Shown here: positions 11,611 to 22,476 of the stretch, piece by piece | Position numbering within the stretch: the first letter of the stretch is position 1 | Layout of the letters: each line of letters begins with the position of its first letter | Assembly (NCBI GenBank): GCA_023627715.1 | Contig: JAMAHW010000044.1 | Span: forward strand, 234,942 to 298,941 | From: Periconia sp. R9002 | Taxonomy: Eukaryota; Ascomycota; Dothideomycetes; Pleosporales; Periconiaceae | Length of the DNA stretch: 64,000 bases | Reading direction: 5' to 3' | Made by a program: the position numbers and the translations under genes | Notes under the pieces: model-generated | Told to the model about the DNA's origin: nothing | Seen by the model: the letters and a program-made list of their open reading frames with translations, nothing else | Database searches by the model: none

Positions 11611-12767
11611 TTAGCAGCTGAAACCACAGTCCATCTGCCTCGCCCCATTGTCGTACGCGCCTATCTTACATCTCGACGCATCGTTCGAATCCCATGACTG
11701 GTCCGCATAAGCAAAGCTCACCGCTGCCGCGTCATTGCCGCCAGTGGATATTTCGAGTGTGTACGGAAGCTTGCTACCAAGACTGAGTGACGGGCCGCCA
11801 GCCTTGTCGGTACCGCCGATCTTGTTCTCATTGTTGTCGTTAATGTACGCCTCGAGTGAGTATGAGTCTTTCGATGGGTCCGGCTTCTGGTGCTGAACAA
11901 CGTGCGTACCGCACCAGCCTGAAGCATAGCCTCGGTCATTGACTGGGCCGTTGGAGTCGAGGCCTCCACCTCCCTTGCCAATCGTGGGAACACCGCACTC
12001 CCACTTCTTGGTGCGGTCCTTGATGTAGTCATATTCACTGTGGATAATCGAGTCAGCATTGAATTTCTACCGGACGCAGAAAATTTCTCACAGGTAGTGA
12101 CAGATATACGGTCCGTCGTCGCAATTAATACCATTATGGTCCTCGCATCTTTCTGCATCATCCTTTGCCCGCGCCGCCTCGCTGACGGGAATCTCGTGCC
12201 AGTTGTCGACATATTTAAGCTGGAGAACAGGGTCCGTTAGTCCTTCGCCTTCGGAGCCGTCCTTCTTGGTGAATGTGATGCTGAAGTCACCGATACGCGG
12301 GTCGGAAAAGTATTGGCGACCGCCTGGAGTTCCGTTAGCTCAATTTGCCGACTCGGTGATGCTGAGCTTCTTACCAACATAGCAAACACTCCAGGATGCA
12401 CCGTTTGGATTATATTGCTTCTCGCCTAAAATGGATCAGCGAAGTGTTTTTTCGGGGGCGAGCAGGTCTGCTTACCGTCGCCGCATGTCACTGTGGCCCT
12501 GCAATTCCCGCCGTCACGGGTTTCCATGTACACCTTGCACATCTGTGGGAATGCGTCGATTTCCCTGGCATCTGTCAGTTCGTTTCTTCTCCCGCTTGAT
12601 GGTACCTACCAAGTATTGTGATTCTTTGGGAAGAACCCGTTGAAGAGCTCGAGGAGTGATAGAAGGATGCTTGATTTGCCTCGAGGCATGAGGGTCGCGC
12701 CGGCATTGACCTGGCCATAGAGTAGCATGGTCGCTGCAGCCGCAGCGGTCATACCGGAGACTTTCAT
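11611..12767 (-). CDS. Secreted 12-cysteine protein, family unknown
   Basis: Five exons on the minus strand (12610-12767, 12476-12564, 12375-12425, 12092-12323, 11611-12037) join in frame to 318 residues. All four introns (45, 50, 51 and 54 nt) are GT-AG, and every junction restores a codon. The N-terminus is a signal peptide (MKVSGMTAAAAATMLLYGQ, cut probably near VNA/GA). The mature part has 12 cysteines, an even number, in spaced pairs such as MCKV, NCRA, TCGD, VCYV, NCDD, ICHY, ECGV, WCGT and a terminal MDCGFSC. Glycine-rich and acidic loops (GKGGGGLDSNGP, DNNENKIGG) and 'YSLEAYINDNN' suggest a beta-rich extracellular fold. I recognise no family. The features suit an apoplastic or wall-associated protein, possibly effector-like, but that is inference. 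Confidence 0.78.
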
Positions 12768-13727
12768 TCTCAGATCCTGCAATGGAAATATTCGACTGAA
12801 CTCTTTGCGAAATTCGCAAAGTTGGCGAGGAAGTTAGAAATGGCTTTGGGGGGTTTATAATATGAATATAAGGATCGAGACTGGTCGTTCTGCTGTTTTG
12901 CCTCTCATGCAGATGGCAGCTCTTCTCTTCATATACCTTTTTCTAGGGAGTTAAATTAGGCACTGACATTGGGAGCATAAGCTTATCGGAGAATAGAGTG
13001 CCCACACGAGGATGAGGGCGTCGGTGTTATGATGTCAAATCGAGTAGATGCCTCGCAAACGTGCAGAGACCCCACAGCCCCGGACCCGAGTTCCAAGAAC
13101 TGAATCAGCGCCTACCGGCGTCCAATAACATCTCTTTTTCTTTGCAAAGACCAAGCCTACGACTTATGGACGGTTTTTCGACCCCAGAATCCTCCTCGTA
13201 TTCAACTCAGCCACTTCTTCTTAACGCCCTTTCCCAGTTACCGTAAAATCACGACGATCAGGGACATACTAAAATCTAGAATTGAACTGATTATATCTGC
13301 GTTCTGACTAATTAAAGTAATGTTCTCATTGTGCAAGACAGAACTCTGCTGTGTGCCTTATGGGTGAGAGTTTAAGGTATTACAGGAAGATGAATGGGAG
13401 ATTGCGATGCAGGGAGGGTGAAAATGCACGTCCGTTGTCTACTGCACAGCTATCCTCATACTTGTAACCTATAACATTAGCTTCCTCCTTTTTCTTGTGT
13501 TGATGAGTAGGGCGGGGATGATAAGTAGGGCAACACAAAAATGGGGGCCGTCGAACCATCTCAAACATCCACAACTATCGTAATTTCTCGTGCATAAGGG
13601 ACATGGCACAGACCGGATTTTCACCTATTGTAGTAAGGCTTCTTTCTAATACGGTTAACATATTCCTCTACTTGGTTCGGATACTACCATAATCAGTTAG
13701 CTTTCACGATCGCCAAGAGTTGCCTGG
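12768..13727. other. Intergenic, promoter side of the secreted-protein gene
   Basis: AT-rich upstream region. A 61-codon frame at 13061-13246 has no ATG or protein-like pattern worth calling. Nothing else is seen. Confidence 0.45.
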
Positions 13728-13845
13728 ATGTCCGTGCTGGCCGAGGACGTTACGGTGTGTGTACCTATTTGTGTGTGTTCTTTTTTTTTCGGCCTGCGCC
13801 GATACCCAGTGTGACAATATTCTGCGATATTCAGTTCATACCTTT
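13728..13845. repeat. Dispersed repeat, copy 2
   Basis: Second copy of the element at 10904-11011, with a T-rich insertion (about 13780-13789) between the CTGGCCGAGGACGTTAC block and the CCGATACCCAG block. Both copies lie on the same strand, flanking the secreted-protein gene. Confidence 0.5.
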
Positions 13846-14788
13846 GATAATCAGTAAGATGTCAGATTTTGGTGTGTTCCTTATGGCCGAGATAGTAGGG
13901 CAGAAAATAGACACATGCCTCGAGACAAGGTACAAGCAGCCTGAGACATTGAGACATGAAAGATTTTAAAGTTTTTGTAGACTTGTCATTCATACCACTA
14001 ATGAAGCACATAAAATACTATGGAGCAGGCTTCATAGTCTAACGTCTAGCTCCCCATGATTGTACAATTTGGATGTGCGGCAACACCCCTAATGTTCTCT
14101 CGTTAGATTCACGGTTATGGGATTTTTTTTAGAAAGAGATCGTAGCCTGGATGAATATCAAAATCTGGTATTGAGACTTGAACATTGTCGATAGGATTCA
14201 GCGCACATCTCCAAATCAAAAGTTGACAGCATCATCTTCTTGATGAAACCTTAAACAGAATTAAACATATCAATGACTGCTGTCCTACTTTCTCATCCAC
14301 CCGCCCATTAAACTCCTCCTCTCCAGTGAACCCTAAAACACGTCTAAAGATAGGTATCAAGCATTTGAATATTGCAGGCCAACCATATTTTGGGTGGTTT
14401 GAATGGTCGCGAAATGGAAAATGGGGTACGACGGGCTTGGGGAGGCAGATACAGGGAAGTCAAGCAATTGGGTCTGGCTGCGTACTTTATAAGCGAACGG
14501 CCGTCTTTCCAATGTAAATTTAGAACAGGGCCTGTACTTTTGCTTGACTGGACTGCTATCACTCGCTCTCTCCTTTTTAGTTCTAGCGAAATGGCTTCTC
14601 ATACAGCTTATGTCTTTACATTCTCTGCTCGTCCAAAATTCATTTTTATTACTTAACTAATGTTAGTACTAGGACAGGAGAAGGAAATTGCACTTGGAGC
14701 ATGGGTCACAAATAAGACCAGTAGAATTTAATCACTTGCTAACAGTTTCCTATCTTCAAGATCTCTCACTTGAGATCGATCTAGGCCA
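13846..14788. other. Intergenic
   Basis: 3' flank of the acidic repeat protein gene; short overlapping frames on both strands (14326-14656) are mutual shadows. No supported feature. Confidence 0.45.
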
Positions 14789-15484
14789 TCAGACGCCATG
14801 CCTTCGACGATACTCCTCTTGTGCTTGTTGGTCAGAGACAAAATGGTTTCCCGTTCCTCTTCCACACTTGAATCCACCTTCCACTTTCGAGAACTCGAAC
14901 CCGTTTACACATTTACTGATATCAACCACCACCTTGGCTAAGAGTGGGTTTGTGATAGCTTGGCCTACTTGATAGGCGGCTGGTGGCGCACTCTCTGGTT
15001 TCGGAGGCTCTTGCACTGGCTCTGAATCTGATTCTGGCTCTGATTCTGGTTCTCGCTCCGAAATGATTTCTGGCTCTGGCTCCGGCTCCGGCTCTACTGC
15101 GGGGACAGTTTGCTCCGGGGCTAGCTCTGGCTCCGGCTCCGGCGTCTCTTCTGGCTTTGCGGGTGGGGGAGGAAGAGATGGGAGTTCGGGCTGCAGCTTC
15201 GACTTCAGGTCCTTAACGAAGTCTGCTGCAATCTTCTGGGCCGTCTCATACGCCATCTGGCGAAGTGTCAGATCCAATTCGTAAGGTTGGATCTCTGAGA
15301 GCGGCTCAGTAGCCATCGCTCGTTCGATCTCCTTTCGTTGTGGCTCTTGTTGGAGGGTTCCCAAGGCCGTTGCTACCAGGAGAGAGAACTGGTCTAGGAG
15401 GGTGCTATTGGTCGCCATTGGGGTGACAATGTGGATGCCGATTGGCATTTGGACCGTAAAAGTCTTGTAGTTGGCGGTATCCAT
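14789..15484 (-). CDS. Acidic Pro/Glu-repeat protein with C-terminal Cys/Gly/His module
   Basis: A single-exon frame of 231 residues starts at an ATG (15484). Residues 1-100 are mostly helical and include a hydrophobic stretch (LLDQFSLLVATALGTL) and 'YELDLTLRQMAYETAQKIAADF'. Residues about 105-170 are a low-complexity linker of EPEP/SEPE repeats and prolines. The last 55 residues are different: 'ISKCVNGFEFSKVEGGFKCG', then 'GTGNHFVSDQQAQEEY', with two Cys, a Gly cluster and a His, which looks like a compact conserved module rather than disorder. I do not recognise it. No signal peptide or clear membrane anchor. Coding support is the length, the biased third positions and the structured tail. 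Confidence 0.6.
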   Translation of the reverse strand: MDTANYKTFTVQMPIGIHIVTPMATNSTLLDQFSLLVATALGTLQQEPQRKEIERAMATEPLSEIQPYELDLTLRQMAYETAQKIAADFVKDLKSKLQPELPSLPPPPAKPEETPEPEPELAPEQTVPAVEPEPEPEPEIISEREPESEPESDSEPVQEPPKPESAPPAAYQVGQAITNPLLAKVVVDISKCVNGFEFSKVEGGFKCGRGTGNHFVSDQQAQEEYRRRHGV

Positions 15485-17157
15485 TATGGCGCCTGGTGTT
15501 GGGCAGGAGCAAAGGTACGTCTGAAAAAGTGACAGTGGCTAACGTTAAGACCACAATGACTGTAGTAGAGAACAATTGAGAGAGGACTCGAACGTTATAA
15601 ATGCAGAGATACATGATGGGAATGTGAATTAAATCACGTGGACTGTTTTGTTACCCCAGGGCCTTATTCGTCGGACACTGGTGCTGTGAGGGACGATCAG
15701 CCACCAAGAGGCCTGGCCTTGCGTGTGCATATGTGATAATGCGGGAATGAACATGACAATGTGTTGTTACATCTCCACATGCATGCATGTTTTCAGTATG
15801 TTCGTACAACATTTGTGGTCGGCGATGATTCAAACACTGTGTAGAATGGCACCAAAAATCGTCAAACATTTCTACATTGAGGAGGACCCGCAGCGTTCTC
15901 TTTTCTATACCTAGCGGCCGGTAACCTATTGTTGTGCGCATGTACGAGGCTGAGTGCATACGTCAATATATTGCGGGGATGAGCGTGCATCCGTTGGTAG
16001 CGAGAAGTCCCCGCGCGGTTCGTATTACACGACTAAGAGGACTACCGAGCCTATTCCCGACCAGCCAATTCCAAACCTGATTGGGTTCTGAGTGAAGGGA
16101 GATAATAGAGACTATGGTCCTTCACCGGAGAAACTAATCTAGACCTCATGTATTTGTCAAAACACATTCAGCTATAATTCTATCTACTGCATTATCAAGC
16201 AGGAGGCTAGCTGAGTGCCGTCCTATAATTCGCGGATAATATTGAACGGACAGAGCCGCATGTCCGCCGAAGCTAGACTAAACAAAACTGGCAGGAAACT
16301 GCCTAAGTTTCCAGTTGCCTGCGCATGCTTTTTCTCATGATCGTGATGACGTGGAATTTTTATGGCTGTGTGACATTAGAAAGTCGCCGAAGTGACCAAA
16401 AACCAGTTGTTATCACGACTTGGGGGATGTAATTTGTCGGCTATGCCGGGCATCCTGTCTCTACCTACGCATACTCGGATCCCTGGACGCATATCCTACC
16501 CTATGAAGCTCATCGTACATTTGGCTCTGTGGCAGAGCTGAGCTGACCACAGAATGAGGGAGCGTCGAGCACCAGTAATAATTTCATCCAGTTTCGGAAT
16601 GAAAACTCCGGCGGTGTTAAAATTTAGGTTTGCCATCATCCTTGAAGACGGATATGCATTGATAGTTGCTTGAGGGAGATAAGGTGGACAACAACCAACC
16701 CCGAGACGGATCTTCGGAGTGCAAACCAAAACGTGATTAGGAATAATATGGAGTAATTCATCTGTTGACCTACATCGGGTATATACGAAGATCCAGTTCA
16801 GTGAGTTGCCACCTTCATTGGCTGGAACGGTGTGGGCTGGTATAGCTCCTGATAAAAAACGCCAGATAGCTAGAAGTCCAAACTACAACGAGCGGTATGA
16901 AGGGGACTCCGCCCCCATTGAACCTATTAAGTCGACTTCTCCGAATTGTGAACTCAAGCTTCAGGATGGACTTACGCAAGATGCCCCTATCTACAAAGTA
17001 TTTGGGGCATTGGCCGCTCTCACCACACATTTATTTCACACATAGTGATAACAGTGTACACTCATCATTGATTTCCTATCAATTGGAGCTTCTTCGAAAT
17101 ATCCAAAACGTAACGTAATGAAATAGTTATAGAAGTTCTTGCTGACTTCAAAGACTT
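15485..17157. other. Intergenic
   Basis: About 1.7 kb without a supported gene. A + strand frame at 16806-17045 gives 79 codons but starts without a clear context and shows no family. Confidence 0.45.
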
Positions 17158-17952
17158 CTACCACGGCCAATTCGGTGCCCATGTATTCTGAATGCCTTTC
17201 CGAAGTGCAAAATTTGGATGAGTGATGTGACTCCGCTCGTATGGGTAGGTTCCCAAGAGGTTATTCGCTGCAGGGCTACGAGAAGAGTAGTATCTCAACA
17301 TGTCCCGGAGCCAGCTTCGGTTTTCCTTGATCTCCGAATTTGTCTCTGTGCCGCCATCATCAGTGCTACCATCTTCGACCTCGGAGGTGTCTGCTTTGAA
17401 CTTAGCCGAAGAAAGATTTAGGCGTTCGGGATCTGTATACGCACCGGTGATAGGAACAAAGCGCCATTGTTGCGATTTTCCAGGCCCCGAAGCTTTATAG
17501 CTGGCACCCACTACTTTTCCGGAGACAACATTCAACGCTGTTTCCGCCCCTGCTCGCTGGTCGTTTACAATGGCCCTGTATATGATCCATAATTAGATAG
17601 AGACATGCAAATGAAAGGGCAAACTCGAACTGGTAAAAACTTACGAGATGCCCTCACTCTTCAGCTTCCACCATTGACGATAGTCTTTCCGATTCAGAGC
17701 GGCTATCGAAATTGCAGTGCCCGAAGCACCTTGGAGACTGAGGGCTAGCTGGTTCTCCTTTGTGTATATCACAAAGGCGTCATCAGAAACAGACTCCACG
17801 CAAAAGACTATACTGCCCGTATCCTTCAGTATATTCGCGACGCCGACAATGTTTTGGACCTTGGCTTTGCCGGTGTCGGTGTTGTAGTAAAGGAAATTAT
17901 CCCCTGAAGAAGATATCTGCAAGATGTAATAATAACCATCTTCTAGTAGCAT
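17158..17952 (-). CDS. Beta-trefoil (ricin B-like) protein A with C-terminal WLRDML module
   Basis: Two exons (17645-17952, 17158-17575; intron 17576-17644, GTAAGT to TACAG) encode 241 residues starting at the ATG at 17952. No signal peptide, so cytosolic. The first 150 residues have beta-trefoil repeats with QxW signatures (QWWKLKSEG, QQWRFVPI) and the GYYYI opening, as in ricin B-type lectins. An acidic linker (TSEVEDGSTDDGGTETNSE) leads to a helical C-terminal module with IKENRSWLRDMLRYYSSR and YPYERSHITHP. The neighbouring gene at 18670-19458, on the other strand, has the same order and the same C-terminal module, so the two are paralogues from a divergent duplication. Sugar binding is a family property only; the C-terminal module has no known role. 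An upstream exon ending before CCTCAG cannot be excluded. Confidence 0.8.
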
Positions 17953-18669
17953 ATCTGAGGAGTTCGTTAATTAAGACGCAATTGGAAGTACAGGCTTGCC
18001 GTGACGAAGTAAGTAGGACGTGGAAGCTGAGCAGGAGCGGCCTTTGCGAAAGAATGAGCTGTGGAATGTTACATCCACATAGCCTCGTTTGCGAAAGAAG
18101 CCAAGTTTTGCTTTGAAATAGGCAGACTCCGCCGGCATGGGTGGATATTATGTGCGCAGCTGTAGCCTTCAGTCATACCCTTAGTCCGGTGGTATCCCAC
18201 AGATGACCATCCACACTGCATAAAATCCCGGCACAGGGCCAATACATCAACAAATAGCTGCACATGCACAAACATATTGAGTGAGGCGTCCTTGGGTTAC
18301 ATTCATATCGCAATTGGTTACCAAATCCTGCCGATGGCATAAGATACGATGGAAGAAGCCCGGATCCGGACATTTGTGGTTGCCAGTTGGTCTCCAGTCC
18401 ATCCAAGGCTACGTGGGCAAATGCGCATCTTCGTATGCATGCATCTCGAAACCGGATGTATGTGATAGCAATGCATAAGAGCAGCAAAGGCTGCAGATCA
18501 CTTACTGATGTTCAGCTGACATGCTAGGTTTAAGTCGAGGACAGTGGCGGACAGATTTGATTTCCGCGAGCAAGACCTGACCCGCCTCCCCCTCGCTTTT
18601 TACTGTCCAAGGTTATATCAACTTCTTTTCCCGATTTTCCGAGGAAAAATACCAACAGCTTGATTGAAA
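17953..18669. promoter_or_regulatory. Shared intergenic between divergent beta-trefoil genes
   Basis: This 717-bp stretch separates the starts of two head-to-head paralogues and must hold both promoters. It contains the near-repeat TTTGCGAAAGAA (about 18045 and 18088). No supported gene. Regulatory sites cannot be assigned by eye. Confidence 0.5.
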
Positions 18670-19458
18670 ATGGGATCTCCAAACAGAATACCGGAAGGCT
18701 TGTATTACATTGCGAAAGACAACACCTTCAATGAGCTACTCATGCCTGCGGACTCTCAAGTGAATGTCACCGCTCCTCCAGATCTCCTGGCCGAGCTGTG
18801 CACAAGCGACTCCAGCGTCTGGAAAGTCAAACTGACACCAAAGGACGGCGAAAGATACGATTTCTATTCCATTACCTCGGAAGATGCAACCGCCTTGTCC
18901 TACGACGATAATACAATGAACGTGGTGCTAGAAGATGTCGATGCAACTGACGATCGTCAGCTATGGAGATTCCAAAATACACTATTTGCAACTTTCGGAG
19001 GAACGTAAGCGCTTACCTCTCTTATATCCTTTCCCAAATCAATGGGACTTACAAATGAAATGTAGGACTGTAAGAAGGGTTAAAATCCGAAACAAATACG
19101 ATCCGAGCTGCTTCCTGGATGTGGGAGTGTCTAATGAAGCAGTGGGAAAATCGGTAGCACCTTCCATAGCTCATCGATGGTCACTAGTGAACTTGGCACC
19201 CTTGGGTGAGTAGAAACTCGCCAGGACTCAAGATATGAGCTGACTATTGTAGGTACAGACAAAAGCCCCGACAACGGAGGCGACGATGTGGATGACATAA
19301 AGGAGAATCGAGATTGGCTTCGGGACATGTTGTTTTACTTCTCTGCGCGCTTTGGAAGAGCGCATGACGCAATCGGGTATTATCCGTATCAGGACAGTCA
19401 TATCAAATATCCATATCCGCGAAACGCCCTAGTGGCATCAGGCTGGCGCCATTTTTAA
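18670..19458 (+). CDS. Beta-trefoil (ricin B-like) protein B with C-terminal WLRDML module
   Basis: Three exons (18670-19004, 19066-19205, 19253-19458) encode 226 residues; introns are 61 and 47 nt, GT-AG, all phases kept. The start is the ATG at 18670. The N-terminal 160 residues repeat the beta-trefoil pattern: 'RIPEGLYYIAKDN', 'RQLWRF' and 'HRWSLVNLAPLG' as QxW-type repeat ends. An acidic linker (SPDNGGDDVDD) precedes IKENRDWLRDMLFYFSAR and YPYQDSHIKYP, matching protein A position for position. The trefoil halves have diverged much more than the C-terminal modules, which suggests that the module is the constrained part. No signal peptide. A cytosolic lectin-like or ligand-sensing role is inference. 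Confidence 0.82.
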
Positions 19459-19795
19459 CCGACATTCATCAGAATAGTTTCGTATAGCTATCAATGTAAT
19501 TTTGCTTCCTTGATTGGGGAAGTTCCCAGTTAAGGTGATATTTTTAACATTGACACGCATTTTTTGCACTGCACTTACTCTTCGCAAGTGTGAATTGTTT
19601 CCATATCCGTATTTATTGATAACCACAATATCCAGAGGTATGCTCAGCAAAACTTTGTTCTTTTCTGCATTCTTTTCCAAGCTTGGCTGTGCGCTTATTT
19701 CGCCACCTACACAAGTTGCAGGGTACCGCAGTAAGATGAAGTTAAACTTAGCTGGAATATCGGAGCAAAGAATATCCAGACAAAAGCTTTCGAAA
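19459..19795. other. Intergenic
   Basis: 3' flank of beta-trefoil gene B running into the retrotransposon relic; no supported gene. Confidence 0.45.
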
Positions 19796-20470
19796 TTTTA
19801 TAATCGAGATTATCAAGAAACAGTGGATGACCAACGTCACATTGCACTGGGTCCCAGCCAGGGAAACGAGCAGACAGACTGGCTGGCGAAGGCCGCGACG
19901 AGAGAAGAAAGCGACCAGCGGCTACAGCGTGAGGTGTAACGTAGTATCTTACACGGCTAGCACTAGAAAGAGCCAACGTAACAGCAGGACTGCCTCCGCC
20001 AAAGTGGGCAGAGACGAGAAGGTTCCACACAGGCAAGTCGGCAGAAATGTACCAGCAGCTAAAAAATACCGAGGCAGCCATCCTCACGCAGTTACTGACA
20101 GGTAAGACGTTCCTCAATAAGTGCCTACACATGATCAAGGTAGAGGACACGGCGGCGTGCGAGTGTGGATGCACCAAGTCAATAGCGCACTTTCTCTTCA
20201 CATGTAGGAGATGGAGGCAGTAGAAGGTAAAGCTAAAAGAGCAGCATAGGCGGCGGTTTAGAGAGCTATCGTACGCGTTCAGAAGGTACTCAAGCAGGCA
20301 AGAAAGCAGGCGGAGTATCAACGGACCAATTAAGGATTAGAAATCAGACATGGAAGCAGTCAAGGCAACGATCGAATTTGCAAGGAGCACCAGGCGTCTA
20401 CAGCCAAACGTACATGACGAAGCAAGCAGAAACGAAGAGGAGACGGAGGAGCGGATGGCGAGCTGTCTAC
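19796..20470 (+). mobile_element. Decayed non-LTR retrotransposon tail (Tad-like LINE, RNase H end)
   Basis: Broken frames together show the 3' end of a LINE second ORF. At 19823-19858 the frame reads 'WMTNVTLHWVPA' and at 19861-19905, in another frame, 'GNEQTDWLAKAATREE', the two halves of the RNase H motif WVPxHxGxxGNExAD with a small deletion between them. At 20061-20220 comes 'AILTQLLTGKTFLNKCL' and a CECGCTKSIAHFLFTC zinc-knuckle-like segment (CxCx7Hx4C), typical of these elements' C-termini. At 20350-20400 'AVKATIEFARSTRRLQ' matches the terminal helix. Several Gly and Trp codons are changed by G to A (for example TAG in place of an expected TGG), as after repeat-induced point mutation or general decay. 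The 5' part, including reverse transcriptase, is absent. Confidence 0.78.
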
Positions 20471-21880
20471 GAAACGCGCCTCGGCCAGTGCGCTACCAAC
20501 CAAGAAGCGCATGACGCCGAAAATGCCCTGCAGACGCGAGGCCTTGACAAGCCATACAGCTTGCCCTACGCGGTAGTATGGCACTTTTTTTTCTTTCCTT
20601 TATCAACCATGGGGTTCTTCCGAAGAGTGTGTAGGTCACAATGAACGGGCTGATGGCGGACATTAATGGACTGATTCCGGGGGAGAGGGGTAGACAACCA
20701 ACCTGATTTGCATACACGAGCTGGTGACCGGTGCTAAGTCTTGATGCGCTTGCCGCAGCACAGCTGTTGCTGCAGGGAACTTACGGCCGGATGCTCCCGC
20801 AGTTAGGATAGGTTGGGCATGGGTGAATTGTCCAGAGCTAAATAGCTTACATGCATAATGGAGGGTTGGATTTATATGCTAATGGGGAAGTTTAACTCTG
20901 TGATGGAGGACGTAAGGCGCGTGTCAAGCATCTATTAGCCGAAAGACTTTGTTCTCAGGCCTTACAAGATGACACAACATCCTAGTAAACCTCGCTCTGC
21001 TAGTAACTACCCCACTTTTGATAGACACTCCATCTGCTGGTCCAGCAGTGTGACTTTCTCTGTCTTCACCTCTTCCCTTTAGCCTGACTGAAGTGATCAT
21101 TGTTCATAGTCATCGTCTGGAGCCGTTGTCATCTGGGTATCTGACTTTTACCTCCGTATTTAGCACAGTTCTTTCTACACCTGAAGATGTGAACAACTAT
21201 TGTTTGCTGTGGTCGTTTGTATTTTTATAATGAATTTTCGTTTAGTGGAATTAGTGCAAATATTACTTGTGGATTCAGAACAATGTGAACTATACCTACG
21301 GATTCAAGGATAAGGAAGGCGCCACGTACTATCTAACCACATAGGTACACGGCGAGCACTACGTCTAATACAATTCCACAAAACCGACCATAGTCTATGT
21401 TAAGGGCGACCTCTAAATTTTGGAATTGTGCAATCGGGGGGATGCGTTCATCCCAGTGCGGCTGATGGGTGATGATAGCTTGGCCGGAGCCAAGTTTCGC
21501 TCAAGGGCGCTACTAGTCAATCGTCGTTCAGTGTTGCAACCAAAGAAGAATGAATTCTGAATATTCTTCCTTACGTGACGTGTCCTATTCCTCTATGCCC
21601 AGCGGTTTGTAGTTCCCCTGCCTGGTTAGATGGACCAGTTCTGTGGGGGCGTCTGGAATGAATAGGGTTGCCAAGAGATATAAGGATCATTGTCCATAAA
21701 AGAGACCGGGAGAAAGAAAGGACTTTCAATAGATACCTAGCAAAAAACATGGCAGATAGATCAGTGACGAAAAGAAAATTGAAAACTATATACACTCAAG
21801 AGATTACACCAAGAAATTGCGAAGAAAAAAACACTTTAAATAACTTTAAAGCTCTACTCTGTAATGATCAACAATGTATT
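20471..21880. other. Gene-poor repeat-flanking region
   Basis: About 1.4 kb after the LINE tail with no supported gene. A perfect small inverted repeat CTGCTGGTCCAGCAG lies near 21034. The region may contain older transposon debris that I cannot identify. Confidence 0.4.
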
Positions 21881-22015
21881 TCAAAGAGGTATTTGACACA
21901 TAAAAGTTCATGTTGGCTTCCCACTTGTGAAGCTGTCAAAATCACATAGGTACTTATTAATAGCGTACAGGTTTTTGCTCCTAGCATGCTGGTGTCATCG
22001 ATGGTTAGCATGTCT
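21881..22015. repeat. Dispersed repeat, copy A
   Basis: Shares two ordered blocks with 25700-25875: CATRAAAGYTCATSTTGGCT TCC followed further on by GCATG(CT)GGTGTCATC and then a CATG. The second block resembles the D-arm/A-box half of some tRNA genes but no T-arm follows, so at most it is tRNA-derived. Confidence 0.4.
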
Positions 22016-22476
22016 TCCTTCATCTTGCAATTCTATCCGCGGAAATGCTTAAATCACCAGAATCAGCGGAATCACCAGAATCGCAAGAACGGCTTACCTA
22101 GCGTATCATCGTCAGCAGAGGGGGGTGAAGAAGCGGCCGCCCCCCTGCTTAGAGAGCCCGACAGACATGGATATGATTGGTTGCGGTCGGCCCCACTCAC
22201 CGCACGCGAGCTTCTGATTCGCTGGCGTCGGCGCTGCCAGATGATGTGTGATTTATGTGTATTAGAGCTGGGGATGTATGCATTGGATCTTATCAATCAC
22301 TGCGATGGGAGAACTTCAAGATGCTTCAGAATTTACTATAAGTATACCACCTCCACTACCTGATAACTCCATCGAACAACAACTTCAACAACAACAACGC
22401 CTTTGATCACGACATCGAACCTAGCTCACCATACTTCTTATACTATCTACAAGATAATCCCAACTTTCACGTCACA
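22016..22476 (+). promoter_or_regulatory. Upstream region of the aldo-keto reductase gene
   Basis: Contains a direct repeat AATCACCAGAATC (two copies about 19 bp apart, 22051-22083) beside CGCGG/GCGG triplets, and a CAACAAC-rich leader (22375-22405) just before the ATG, as is common in fungal 5' UTRs. No gene is supported. Confidence 0.35.

Noticed and set aside
16806..17045. 79-codon plus-strand frame
   Set aside because: No family and no splice or promoter context; overlaps a minus-strand frame of equal quality.
19707..20321. 204-codon minus-strand frame
   Set aside because: It lies antisense to the LINE tail, whose sense strand carries RNase H motifs; the minus translation has none.
21668..21949. 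93-codon lysine/arginine-rich frame
   Set aside because: AT-rich chance frame running into a dispersed repeat.
21960..22025. tRNA gene suggested by TGGTGTCATCGATGGTTAGC
   Set aside because: No acceptor stem or T-arm can be paired; treated as part of a repeat.
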